Source of the DNA: a virus
Strand: one strand, 5' to 3'
Length of the DNA: 64,000 nt
IMG/VR virus record: IMGVR_UViG_3300034060_000702
Location: 18,461 to 82,460 of that record
The notes under the pieces are model-generated. The model saw only the letters and a list, made by a program, of their open reading frames with translations. It was not told where the DNA came from and ran no database searches. Below are positions 10,454-20,705 of the stretch, piece by piece; position 1 is the first letter of the stretch, and each line of letters opens with the position of its first letter. Position numbers and translations under genes: made by a program.

Positions 10454-13297
10454 TTAAGTTGTTGAATTTTGCTGAAGTCTAATCAACTCTTCAGGTGTTT
10501 GAACTTGATTTTCTGCATCGCTTGCATCACCAAGTTTGTAATCTCCTTTTGCAACACCCATAACCATAGCAGCAATTTTATCAGGACTAACTCCTGGCAT
10601 TTGTTTAACATACTCTGCATACATTCCAGGTATATCCATTTTGCTGTTTGTTTTCGGAGTAACAGGTTTTCCAGAACTATTGTAAATTACACCAGTAGCA
10701 ATATCTTTTTTGAAATTGTTTGTGGTTTGATTTAAGTTAAATATGTTCGAAGCATTAGTCCAAGCAGCATTTGATAACTCAACAATCTTATCTTTAGCAG
10801 CACTTATAGAATTGTCAAACTGTTGTTTTAAAGTTTGTCTTTTATCATGCATACTTGTTGCATTTGCAGCATCTTGAGCATTTGCAATATTTGCAAGTTG
10901 AGTATTTCTATCTTCAGCACTATTAAACAAACCTACATTCTTATCAGCATAATTGCTAATTTGATCTGCTACTTGTTCATATGCTTTACCTTGCATTTGA
11001 GAAACACCGGCAGCTAATTGACCGGGAGTTGCAAATGCTTGTAATCCAGCAATACCTTGACCAAGTTGAGAATTAACAGCAGCAATAGCTCTTTCCGGAG
11101 AATAGAACATTGTATCTGATTGTTGTGTTGCTCCAACTTTTGACCAAGGATCATATTTCTTAATATCATTTTTAGCATCAATTGCTCTATTTAAAGAAGC
11201 AATATCTTGTTTTCTAAAATCCCATTTACCAGGTACTGGAGGTTTAGCATTTAAAGGATTAGTTTTTACATCAACAGTTGAATCAATTTTTGCAGCTTCA
11301 GGTTCAATTTCATAATCAGGTTTCATTGAAAAACCAAAAGCATCAAAATGTTCAAAACCAGATTTTGCATCATCTTTATGAACAGGTCTATAGTCACCAG
11401 ATGTTTTTAATTTATCTTCAATACCTCTTGTTACACCAGCAAAATTCTTTTTGTAAAAATCTTCTGACATTAATTCAGCATCATCTTTAGCTTTTACACC
11501 TAAGAAGCTAGTAAACTCTTTTTTGTTTACTAATCTTTTTGCAGGATCAGCAAAAGTTTCTTCAATTAATTTAAAACCTTCTTCTTCAGAAAGACCTTGA
11601 CCTTTTGCTTTTTCAAGCAAGTATCTTTTTTCATAATCATCTGGTGAAAATCCACCAACAAATGAACCGGTCTTATCTAACTTACCTTGAGCATTAGCAA
11701 TTGAATAAGCACCAGTAGCTCCTTGATTAACAATTTTAAACTTATCAGTACCAAAGTCTTTTCCTGATTTATTTATAGCTTTACTAATTGCAATCTTAGT
11801 TCTAAAGTCTGGATTAAATGTTCCAAGAACTTTAATACCATTACCAACACATTTTCCATTCTTATCTTTTTTATTACATACAATAGTACCTGCTGCTAAA
11901 CCATCTTCTATAGCTTTATTTGCTATTTTTAATGTTTCAGCATTAGTTACATCTTTACTCCATTCAGCTAACTCATTTGCAGCAGAAGTTTTAGTATTAT
12001 TTGCTTTTACCTCACTACTCAAGTATCCTACTTTTCTGTAAGTACCATCTGGTTGTTCAACAAAGTCACCAACTTTAAATGAAGTATCTGTTGTTTTTTT
12101 AAATACAGCACCTTTAGGTACTTGATCTTTAGTATATGTTTTATATTTTTTAGTATCTGCTCCTCCATCTGCTTTAGGAAGACCAACAATAGTATACCTA
12201 CCAGCTTGACCACCTTCTGCAAAATTATATGTAAGACCTGCTTTAACTTCAGGATTCCATAAGTCTTGAGGAAGCATAGTATTTTTAATACCTATGTTTG
12301 CATTTAATCCAGTTGGATTATTAGTTTCATATGAAAGACTAGCTTGCCCGCTTGGATTAAGTAAAGCACCAGGAACTGAAGAATTTTCTAAAGTTACATC
12401 TCCTTGTAAATTACCAACTTTTTTAGTAAAACCAATTGATTGATTAGAAATTCTATTTTTAAAATCATCTATTAATGATTCAGTAGAGTAACCTGCATGT
12501 AATCCAGATTTATCAAAAACATTTACACCAGCACCAGCTATTTGATCTGTTCTAACAACATTACCTTGCTCATCCTGTTGATCTTGATTATAACCATAAA
12601 CAAAAGGATTTGCAGACAATCTATCTTTAAGTTTTGATAGTTTAGATTTACCACCTCCATCATCTTTCTTTTCTAAGAAACCTCCAAAGGCAGCTTGCAT
12701 CTGTTGTCCTACAGCTTCTTGCTGTGCCTCATCTACTTTAAAAATATCATCTGGAGTAGTTTTAGTCTTATCAAAGAATGGAGCAAACTGTTCGCTAAAT
12801 CCATCTTTCATTCCTTTTTTAGATTCTTGCCATAATGCTAATGCAGATAATGCAAACCTAGAGTTATCTAAATTCTTAACAGCAGAAGCTTTTTGAATTT
12901 TATCAGCATACATATCTTTGATGATTGCTTTAGATTTAGCAACAGCATCAATATGCTTTTTAGAAATTTCAGCAGGTGTCATTCCTTTTTTAGATTCCAC
13001 ACCAAAAAACTCCAACTCTTCTTTATCCTTTATCAATAATTTTTTGTTATCGGAATAAATAAAAGATGCACTTTTTCCATTATCATCACCAGTAGGCAAA
13101 TCTAATGGAGTTCCACCAGCACTGTGTTTTTTACCACCTATAGCTTTTAACTCAAAGATGTTATCATTTTCACTTAAATTAGTTAAAACTGTTTCACCTT
13201 TTTCAGCTTCTAAAACTGCTTTCTTTCTATCGACAGGTCCTACAGTTGTTTTTAACTTTTTCTTGGAACCATCAAATACATTTTTTTGAACAGCCAT
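10454..13297 (-). CDS. Virion cargo-like protein with GG motifs, 947 aa
   Basis: A 947-residue protein starting MAVQKNVFDGSKKKLKTT. The N-terminal 100 residues contain a compact segment with AIGGKKHSAGGTPLDLP followed by a region that reads like a small beta domain (SASFIYSDNKKLLIKDKEEL), a pattern I associate with crAss-like cargo proteins. Further on are AAFGGFLEKKDDGGG, FAEGGQAG and LPKADGGADTKKYKT; the last is nearly repeated in the next gene upstream (13301-15646). The middle (about residues 225-360) resembles a beta-rich domain of outer-membrane-like strands (GYSTESLIDDF, GLNANIGIKN). The start is 3 bases after the upstream stop, suggesting translational coupling. Function in virion cargo or ejection is inferred from position. 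Confidence 0.85.
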   Translation of the reverse strand: MAVQKNVFDGSKKKLKTTVGPVDRKKAVLEAEKGETVLTNLSENDNIFELKAIGGKKHSAGGTPLDLPTGDDNGKSASFIYSDNKKLLIKDKEELEFFGVESKKGMTPAEISKKHIDAVAKSKAIIKDMYADKIQKASAVKNLDNSRFALSALALWQESKKGMKDGFSEQFAPFFDKTKTTPDDIFKVDEAQQEAVGQQMQAAFGGFLEKKDDGGGKSKLSKLKDRLSANPFVYGYNQDQQDEQGNVVRTDQIAGAGVNVFDKSGLHAGYSTESLIDDFKNRISNQSIGFTKKVGNLQGDVTLENSSVPGALLNPSGQASLSYETNNPTGLNANIGIKNTMLPQDLWNPEVKAGLTYNFAEGGQAGRYTIVGLPKADGGADTKKYKTYTKDQVPKGAVFKKTTDTSFKVGDFVEQPDGTYRKVGYLSSEVKANNTKTSAANELAEWSKDVTNAETLKIANKAIEDGLAAGTIVCNKKDKNGKCVGNGIKVLGTFNPDFRTKIAISKAINKSGKDFGTDKFKIVNQGATGAYSIANAQGKLDKTGSFVGGFSPDDYEKRYLLEKAKGQGLSEEEGFKLIEETFADPAKRLVNKKEFTSFLGVKAKDDAELMSEDFYKKNFAGVTRGIEDKLKTSGDYRPVHKDDAKSGFEHFDAFGFSMKPDYEIEPEAAKIDSTVDVKTNPLNAKPPVPGKWDFRKQDIASLNRAIDAKNDIKKYDPWSKVGATQQSDTMFYSPERAIAAVNSQLGQGIAGLQAFATPGQLAAGVSQMQGKAYEQVADQISNYADKNVGLFNSAEDRNTQLANIANAQDAANATSMHDKRQTLKQQFDNSISAAKDKIVELSNAAWTNASNIFNLNQTTNNFKKDIATGVIYNSSGKPVTPKTNSKMDIPGMYAEYVKQMPGVSPDKIAAMVMGVAKGDYKLGDASDAENQVQTPEELIRLQQNSTT

Positions 13298-13300
13298 ATT

Positions 13301-15646
13301 TTAAGATTTTTGAATGTTAATACCATGAGCTTTAAATAAGGCAACATCATCATCACTTAAATCATATTGTCCACCTAATGCATATGTCTTACCACCAAGA
13401 GAATATACTTGCTGATTCATTGATTGACTAGTGTTAGTTAAGTTTTGAATTTCAGCACCTGTATCAGTACCACCCATAAAGTTACCAAATTGATCCCAAC
13501 CTTGATTCTCTAATTGATTTCTTGGTCCATTTACAGCAGATAACTTACCTTCATTTTCTTTATCAAGTCTTCTTTGTTCTGCTTCATTTGCAAATTTAGT
13601 AACCCAATCCATTCCTTGTTTACCAACATCAGCTGCAGCATTCCAATCAACTTTAAGTTTACCTTTTTTATTCATAACCTCAACTTCTGTTTCAGCATTA
13701 AAAGGATTATCTTCAGGTAAACTGTAACCTCTTTCCATGATTAATTCTTCTGAAGTTTTACCACCTGGACCAAATTTATTTAATCCTCCACCAAATGCCA
13801 TCATAATAGTTTGAGCAGCTTTATGTAAATCAGATGAAGTTACACCACCAAAAGATTTCATTCCATGTGATTCTTGCATATACTTTAGTTTCTCATCTAA
13901 ATCAGGTTCTACTACTTCTTCTTGACGTGGAGAATCAACTATAGATTTATTTTCAGGAAAATGTAACATTGAAAAAGTAAGATTACGTGGGTTATCTTTA
14001 GTTTCAACAACAGGTTCAACAACAGGTTTAGAAGCTACAGGTATAGTTTCACCTGGTTTAAGAGGTATAGTAGTAGTAGGCGCAGTAGTAGGATTATTAA
14101 ATGAAGACAAGCGATTAATAAAATTATGTGCTTCAGGACTTAAATCAGTAGCAGAATCATAAGTTTTTTGTTTAGGAAGTACTGGAAGTCGTCTGTAACC
14201 AAAAGTTTTATCATAAGCTTCTTGATTTCTTTTAAGTGATGCTTGATTTTCTGCAATTTCTTCTGGTGTAGGGGTATAATCTTCTTCTTCTGAAGTTACA
14301 GGTGTAGTTGTTTTTTTAGGCATAACTTTTGAATTAGCTTTCATACCTGGTATATTCTCATCAACATATACATCATCTGGTATTTCGCTTGTTAAAGTAG
14401 AAGTTGCCGCAGTTGTTGGTGCAACTACCGCAGGAACTACTGGTGGAACTACAGCAGTTACAGGAGGTATAGCACCAGGAGTTGTAGCAGTTGGTACAAC
14501 TCCAGTTGGAGTAGCACCTTGCGCTGGATCCCAATTAATCTTATATTTCTTACCTACTACTTTTCTATTAAAAAGACCACCTCTAATATCTTCAGCTTCT
14601 GTTGTCTTCCATGTTCTTCCATCAGCAGTACCAGTACCTTTTCCAGGATCAAATAAATCTGAATAGTTAAAACCAGCAGGAACATTTTTTCCATTGATTT
14701 GCATTTGTCCAGGTTCTCTTCCAGAGTTACCAAACAATCTTGCTAATGATGATGTTCCAAATGTATTAGTTGGAGGCGCATAATTATAAACTATGTTATA
14801 TCTTGGTTGACCATAAGGATTAATATTTGGATTACTAAATTGAGGATTTTGTCCTGTATTAATAGCTGTTGCTACTGGAGCTTTATATTTACCTACTTCA
14901 GTTTTATAATCAAGCTTGGTTGTATTCTTGTCATCTGCATTATAGTCATATAAAGCTTCAAGATATTCTCCTCTAGTTTTATACTTAGACATATCTAGAC
15001 CACCATCAGCTTTAGGAAGATCTCCACCAAACTTCATGGAATCTGGACTGTTTTGAAAAACTTGCTTACTAGCTTGATTCATTAATGCATTTTGTTTTAT
15101 AGCATTAATAAAATTTGCTTGTCTATCTTGTACATAAGAAGCAGAGTTAACATTAAGATCAGCTTTACCACCAAATGCTTTTTCAATTAAATTAAATGCA
15201 GGACCTCCAAAAGCCATTTGCAATTCTTCATCTGTTGGTTGAGAAGCACCTTGTTGCTCTTGCATCATAGCCATTTCTTCAGGAGATGGTTGACCACCTT
15301 CTTGAGGCATACCTTGCGGAGCACCTTCCATCATTTCCTCTTGTGGATTAGATGCTTGACCTTCTATCTGCTCTTCACCAGGACCTTGTTGTTGTTGACC
15401 ACCCTGCATAGCTTCTTGAATAGTAGCTTGTGCTTCTTCTGGAGCCATACCCATTTGAGTAAATACTTCCATGATCACTTCTGGTGGAACTTGACTACCT
15501 AATAATTGAGCAGCAACTTCTGCAGGTTGCGCACCTTGCTCCAACATTTGTTGAGCCATTTGCATTACTTGTTGCATTTGATCACCCCCTCCTTGTTGAG
15601 GAGCTTGTTGTGCTGGTGCACCTGGCATGTTTTGAGAATCTTCCAT
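13301..15646 (-). CDS. Gln/Pro/Gly-rich cargo-like protein with FGG repeats, 781 aa
   Basis: A 781-residue protein whose first about 160 residues are low-complexity and rich in Gln, Met, Pro, Gly and Glu (for example QQAPQQGGGDQMQQVMQMAQ). It carries repeated hydrophobic-FGG motifs: MAFGG, KAFGG, MKFGG, KSFGG, MAFGG and related SLGG/ALGG near the C-terminus. LPKADGGLDMSKYKT, about residues 208-222, is almost identical to a motif in the following gene. The central part has a Thr/Pro/Val-rich linker. It lies directly after the muzzle gene, the position of the first cargo protein in crAss-like phages. The low-complexity N-terminus and the spaced motifs suggest a flexible, possibly proteolytically processed or self-assembling virion component; this is inference. 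Confidence 0.85.
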   Translation of the reverse strand: MEDSQNMPGAPAQQAPQQGGGDQMQQVMQMAQQMLEQGAQPAEVAAQLLGSQVPPEVIMEVFTQMGMAPEEAQATIQEAMQGGQQQQGPGEEQIEGQASNPQEEMMEGAPQGMPQEGGQPSPEEMAMMQEQQGASQPTDEELQMAFGGPAFNLIEKAFGGKADLNVNSASYVQDRQANFINAIKQNALMNQASKQVFQNSPDSMKFGGDLPKADGGLDMSKYKTRGEYLEALYDYNADDKNTTKLDYKTEVGKYKAPVATAINTGQNPQFSNPNINPYGQPRYNIVYNYAPPTNTFGTSSLARLFGNSGREPGQMQINGKNVPAGFNYSDLFDPGKGTGTADGRTWKTTEAEDIRGGLFNRKVVGKKYKINWDPAQGATPTGVVPTATTPGAIPPVTAVVPPVVPAVVAPTTAATSTLTSEIPDDVYVDENIPGMKANSKVMPKKTTTPVTSEEEDYTPTPEEIAENQASLKRNQEAYDKTFGYRRLPVLPKQKTYDSATDLSPEAHNFINRLSSFNNPTTAPTTTIPLKPGETIPVASKPVVEPVVETKDNPRNLTFSMLHFPENKSIVDSPRQEEVVEPDLDEKLKYMQESHGMKSFGGVTSSDLHKAAQTIMMAFGGGLNKFGPGGKTSEELIMERGYSLPEDNPFNAETEVEVMNKKGKLKVDWNAAADVGKQGMDWVTKFANEAEQRRLDKENEGKLSAVNGPRNQLENQGWDQFGNFMGGTDTGAEIQNLTNTSQSMNQQVYSLGGKTYALGGQYDLSDDDVALFKAHGINIQKS

Positions 15647-15708
15647 AACTTAATACTTGTTAAAATTAATATAGTAAAAATAATTTAGAATGTATAACTA
15701 ATAAATGT

Positions 15709-18700
15709 TTATCTTAATGACTGTAGCATATCTGCATATGCAATATTGACAAGCATTTCCACATTATCATTTTCCATTCTTCTTAATATCACGCGATGCT
15801 TATTGTTTCTAAACTTCTTTCTTTCAAATTCTGATTTTTGATAATTAATTGAATCAGGGTTTATACTGCGAATGTAACCATTATCTTCTGTTTTCCATAT
15901 GGTTTCCTTTACATTACTATACTCACCTCTGTCTTTAACTATATCCCAAAATTGATTGAATCTATATTTTTGTTCTTCTTTAGAATACAATATATCGATT
16001 GAATTAAAGTTTACTTTTGGATAAGAAATCATATCACTTAAATCATTTTTAGGATTCAAGTTCAATTTTAACTTTCCAGAAATCTGTTCTGTATTATAAA
16101 TTACAGCCTCATCAAAGTTTCGATCTAATAATAAAAATTTATCATAGGTGTTCTTATCATAGATAGAAGCTTCAATGTAGTATTCGATGCTTCTTAAAGT
16201 AGTAACTTCTAAGTTTGTATCTAATTCAAATTCTACTTCAAAAGGATAAGAGTCACCATAATAATTACAATAGTTTGTAACACTTTTATTATGTCGCCAG
16301 AACCCATTTACTTTAGTTGTAATGAATGTATTCTTACCAGACATAGCTAAGTCTGGATGCCAGTCATGGAATGAAACAAAATGATTAATCATTGGATCAT
16401 AAGAAATAGTCCAAGAAGCATTGTTAAAATACATTGGATTCCCAACATGTGTTTCAAACATCCCACCAATTAAGAAAATACCATCTCCTTTATATTCGAC
16501 AGTCATCAAAGGATTAGGTCCTTTGAATTCATCTTTTAAAGAGTAATCTTTTTTACAGAAATAAACAATACCATACTCATTATCATAAATAGTTTGGCAG
16601 CCAATTCCAGCAACTGGATTGTCATCAATATCGAAGTTTGGAAAATCTTCTTTTAACTTATATGGTAAATAAAGATTCAACCAAAATTCATTATGATTTA
16701 AAGACAATTCTTTTATTCCACCTGCATATTGAAATAGTTTACCTTGATTCAAACACATCCAATATAAACCTGTAGGTGTATTTATTACAGATAATCTACT
16801 TTGACAAGAACCATACTCATAAGATCTTTCTGAATTAGAAAGTCTTTGTAAATCTCTTGCAAATAAACTACCATCTCCAATTTGAAGTTGAGTACCGCTA
16901 CCAGTTTGTAATGTATCTACACCAGGAAGTAAACCAGGAGCAGTATTCTTAAACAGTATTAATGCTGCAGTTTTATCAATTGGTTTTATAGCTGTAACTT
17001 CACTGTCAAAGTCTTTATAATTATAAGGTAAGAATACTGACCAATTATCTTTTTTTGTTTCAGTTTGTTGAGGTAATGAATACAACACTCTTCTAATTCT
17101 TTTTGTATAACAAGAAGCATATAACAAAGGATCATATTTTAATTCTTGTATAGTTGACCATGGAATTTTTGCAAATGGTAAAAAAGATACAGCAACACTT
17201 CGATCAAGTTTATAATAATTATCATTCTTAATAATATTATTATGGAACATTGCATCTAAGTTACTTGTTATAGGATAGTGTCTTTTTTCAATTACTTCTC
17301 CATAATCACGACAGTCAATATTTAATTCAGACTCAACAAAGAATTCTCGAACTCCAGAATTAAACAAATACATGTATGCTTTTTTCAATGTAAACAAACC
17401 TTCACCCTTTCCATTCTTATCAAATACATGTAATGAAGAAGGTACACCTAAAGCTTGAAAAAAAGCATCTGCGGCATTTGGATTATCTTTAAACATTCTA
17501 TCAGCTGCATTTTTAAAAGCATCTGATATAGATGATGTAAAGTCACTAAAATCATAATTTTCAGTATTCATCCAATAAGATGTATACTCAAACATTTGAT
17601 GCAATCTATAATTAAGTTCAGCTCCATCAGGTTCACCATGTAACCATTGTTGAAAATAGTATAATGTATTTTTTTCAGAATACTTTCCAATATATGTATC
17701 ACCACCAAAAACTATATCAGATTTAGATTGATTTACATTATAGATAAATGATTGTGTTGGAATAATTTTAATATTTGTTAATTGACCATATTGATTTCGC
17801 AATCTATTTTTTATTGCAACATAATGAGAAGAAGCTCTATAAAAATTATCCGCAAATTGTGCAGAATCCTCAAGAGCATTAATTTTTGGAGGTCTAGATA
17901 TATCTTGTATAGTTGGATCTGATACATTTGATGTTGTTGTAAGTACAACAGTTTCTTGTCTATGAGTATGATTAATTACATAGTTTTGTGAAGGTGTATA
18001 TAAATCATATAATCCAGGATTTAAGTATTTAGCATTATGTAACTTCTTTCTAATATTTGCAGGATTTGGAATACCAAAGTTTTCATATTGACAAACAGAA
18101 ACATGTTGATAAGCAAATTGAGAATATTTAGAAATAGATTTTATCAACTCTAAAAAAGAGTTTGCTCCTTCTCCTAAATAATTTGTAAACACAGGAATTG
18201 CTGTAATAGCTCTTAATAAACCAGGACTTCTATCTACATTATCATAACTTATTTCCGTATGCCCAGATACTAATTGAGAACCAGGAATTAAACTTGCAAC
18301 AAATCCAGCATCTTGAGCAAAAGCTTTGGCAACATAGTTTGTAGAAGCAACTCCATAGTTTTGACCAGTAAATACATCAGCTACAGTTGTAGTACCTTCT
18401 AATGCTATAGAACCTATATCCGATGCTAAACCTACAACACCTGCTGCAGATAAACCAGGAACAATACCTCCAAGACCATTTGCAAGACCTGCATAAGCTT
18501 CAAGCCATGGTAACGAACTACCATCTCCTTTAGAAGAAACATATTTTGTATTTCTTGTACCAGATACTTTACCAATAGCATATCCAATACCTATTACAAC
18601 ACTAACAGTAAATGCAAAGTTTGTTACAAATTTATGTCTTGGATGTTCATCAACAGGTTTGTAATGTCCTTTAGACATACCATACATTTCCCCATAAATT

Positions 18701-20703
18701 TTTAATTCATCATCTACAAGAAATGGTTTAACAAACATTGTATCTGGTGAATGGAATGTAAAGTTTTTTCTATTCACAGCATCATTAGGAACTAAGTGAA
18801 TTACTTTTCCAGTAACTTCAGTTATACCAGGAGCTTTAGAAATAAATGGATCTGGTCGCAAATCATTGAATGGATAGTTTGCATACATTCCTTTTTGCTT
18901 ACCTGCGTTAACAACAGATGGTAAATCATACTCAAACATGTTATTGATTAATCCTTTGTATAAAACAGTTTTATTACCATTTCTACTTCCTCTAAGGATT
19001 TCATAACCAACAATCGATTTAATCTTTACACCATTATTGTCAACAGGTGGTTTGATATTCTCAAACTGAACACCCATAATTCTAATCTTATCTCCACCAT
19101 CACTATAGTGATTAGAGTTAGTATTCTTAGTACCACCAGAAGAAATAACATTTTCAGGAAACTTATGATGTCTAATTGGTTTACCACATAAATCATGATC
19201 TGGAATTTGAGAAGCAGACCAAGTGTGTGCACTTGCATTCCATACAGTAGGATTCTTATCCGGATAAAATTCAGAAGATTCATGGTAAGCCATTCTTCCC
19301 CTTTGAATAACTACACCACCATCAGGTAGTTCAGGATTAGGAACAGGTAAACTTGAGTTATCTACCCAAGCAGTATTATAAACTTCAAATACTTTAGGAG
19401 CATAACCTTGTTCGATAATATTAGCAGAGCCTGGCGCAGTTGCATTTTCTATTAATGTAGCAGCAACACCACCAGCATCTGAAGGTACTTTGTAATCAAC
19501 AGGACCTCTTCCTGGAATATGATATGCTTTTGTTTTATCTCCAGTATTATGAATCCATCTAATGAAAAAAGGATATACTTCATCACGCATATAACCAACA
19601 TTAACCCCAGCATTCTTGTAGTACTCTTTTGTGTATTCAACACAAGTCCACCAAGATTGAATTTGATTTGCTAATGGTTGGTAATTAAACTCAAACTTTT
19701 CAGTTGGAGCAACTCTTAATGCATACATACCATTTTCATATATCCCTTCCGATTTGTCTGGAACTGGGGTAAGAATAGGCAGGCTTTCTAAAGATACTAT
19801 AGGGAGAGTAAGATCAACAAAATCTATTATGACAGCACTTTGACTAGTACTATAAGAACCAATCTTTCTTGCAACTGTCTTCTCCGATATAGTAGATACC
19901 AATACCAAATCAAAATCATCAAAGTCTGTATCAAGATTGTCAAACTGAATCTCAATAGCATTGTTTACATTCTCATGACTCCATAGAGCAACCACATTAG
20001 ACATAGTAGAGTAATCAGATACCTGTTGTCCATTTACAGTATAGCAAATATGTACATGGTAAGAACCATTTAACATACTACCACCAGAAACTCCCTTAGC
20101 TATTTTTATATTAGGATAGGTAAGATAACTCTCCAATCGGATTTTATCGCAGTCAAGGATCTTATTTCCATCTACATCAGTCTTATCTACACAAGTAATA
20201 CATCCACCGGGCAAGGAACCGTTACTATCACTACATGTTTGCACCCAAGGAATCTTTTCAGTATCAACTACCCTATCCGGATTTATACCATCTGCAAAGT
20301 ATACTTTGTAAGAACAATCAAATGTTGCTCTAGAAACTCCTTTAATTAAATGTGAGGTTTTAAAATTCAAACAAGCATCTCTAACAAGTTTCACATAAGT
20401 GCAAGCACCCTCATCGAACATGCCAATTTCAGACTCATAATTATTTGTGCTGAATACTATCCATTCTGTTCCAACAATGTGTATTGCACCTATAACAGTA
20501 AATGGAGCAATAGTACAAAGTATATTTCCAAACTCATTACCTAGTTTACCTAAATCACCTTTTCTAGAATTATTAGATGCATTCCTTGCATAAGTCCAAC
20601 TACCTTGAGGAGCTCCTCCTCCTGCTGGTTCATTAATTTGCATCCCAGTTGAGAATGAAGCACCTGTTTGTGTTGAACTTTGTCCTGAAGATTTCTTAGC
20701 CAT
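15709..20703 (-). CDS. Muzzle / P22 gp10-like tail stabilisation protein, 1664 aa
   Basis: A 1664-residue protein that I recognise as the crAss-like tail 'muzzle' or stabilisation protein (related in role to P22 gp10). The N-terminus is a Ser/Gly/Thr-rich leader, followed by the characteristic block with KGDLGKLGNEFGN, IGAIHIVGTEWIVFSTNN and SEIGMFDEG (about residues 48-98), typical of beta-propeller-like domains in this family. A Gly/Ala-rich hydrophobic stretch near residues 690-800 (GIGYAIGKVSG, IVPGLSAAGVVGLASDIG) could be a membrane-active region. The C-terminus is again beta-rich. It is followed by the cargo genes and preceded, 2 bases away, by the adaptor protein gene, the order seen in crAss-like phages. 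It should form the distal tail tube through which cargo and DNA leave. Confidence 0.85.
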   Translation of the reverse strand: MAKKSSGQSSTQTGASFSTGMQINEPAGGGAPQGSWTYARNASNNSRKGDLGKLGNEFGNILCTIAPFTVIGAIHIVGTEWIVFSTNNYESEIGMFDEGACTYVKLVRDACLNFKTSHLIKGVSRATFDCSYKVYFADGINPDRVVDTEKIPWVQTCSDSNGSLPGGCITCVDKTDVDGNKILDCDKIRLESYLTYPNIKIAKGVSGGSMLNGSYHVHICYTVNGQQVSDYSTMSNVVALWSHENVNNAIEIQFDNLDTDFDDFDLVLVSTISEKTVARKIGSYSTSQSAVIIDFVDLTLPIVSLESLPILTPVPDKSEGIYENGMYALRVAPTEKFEFNYQPLANQIQSWWTCVEYTKEYYKNAGVNVGYMRDEVYPFFIRWIHNTGDKTKAYHIPGRGPVDYKVPSDAGGVAATLIENATAPGSANIIEQGYAPKVFEVYNTAWVDNSSLPVPNPELPDGGVVIQRGRMAYHESSEFYPDKNPTVWNASAHTWSASQIPDHDLCGKPIRHHKFPENVISSGGTKNTNSNHYSDGGDKIRIMGVQFENIKPPVDNNGVKIKSIVGYEILRGSRNGNKTVLYKGLINNMFEYDLPSVVNAGKQKGMYANYPFNDLRPDPFISKAPGITEVTGKVIHLVPNDAVNRKNFTFHSPDTMFVKPFLVDDELKIYGEMYGMSKGHYKPVDEHPRHKFVTNFAFTVSVVIGIGYAIGKVSGTRNTKYVSSKGDGSSLPWLEAYAGLANGLGGIVPGLSAAGVVGLASDIGSIALEGTTTVADVFTGQNYGVASTNYVAKAFAQDAGFVASLIPGSQLVSGHTEISYDNVDRSPGLLRAITAIPVFTNYLGEGANSFLELIKSISKYSQFAYQHVSVCQYENFGIPNPANIRKKLHNAKYLNPGLYDLYTPSQNYVINHTHRQETVVLTTTSNVSDPTIQDISRPPKINALEDSAQFADNFYRASSHYVAIKNRLRNQYGQLTNIKIIPTQSFIYNVNQSKSDIVFGGDTYIGKYSEKNTLYYFQQWLHGEPDGAELNYRLHQMFEYTSYWMNTENYDFSDFTSSISDAFKNAADRMFKDNPNAADAFFQALGVPSSLHVFDKNGKGEGLFTLKKAYMYLFNSGVREFFVESELNIDCRDYGEVIEKRHYPITSNLDAMFHNNIIKNDNYYKLDRSVAVSFLPFAKIPWSTIQELKYDPLLYASCYTKRIRRVLYSLPQQTETKKDNWSVFLPYNYKDFDSEVTAIKPIDKTAALILFKNTAPGLLPGVDTLQTGSGTQLQIGDGSLFARDLQRLSNSERSYEYGSCQSRLSVINTPTGLYWMCLNQGKLFQYAGGIKELSLNHNEFWLNLYLPYKLKEDFPNFDIDDNPVAGIGCQTIYDNEYGIVYFCKKDYSLKDEFKGPNPLMTVEYKGDGIFLIGGMFETHVGNPMYFNNASWTISYDPMINHFVSFHDWHPDLAMSGKNTFITTKVNGFWRHNKSVTNYCNYYGDSYPFEVEFELDTNLEVTTLRSIEYYIEASIYDKNTYDKFLLLDRNFDEAVIYNTEQISGKLKLNLNPKNDLSDMISYPKVNFNSIDILYSKEEQKYRFNQFWDIVKDRGEYSNVKETIWKTEDNGYIRSINPDSINYQKSEFERKKFRNNKHRVILRRMENDNVEMLVNIAYADMLQSLR

Positions 20704-20705
20704 TA

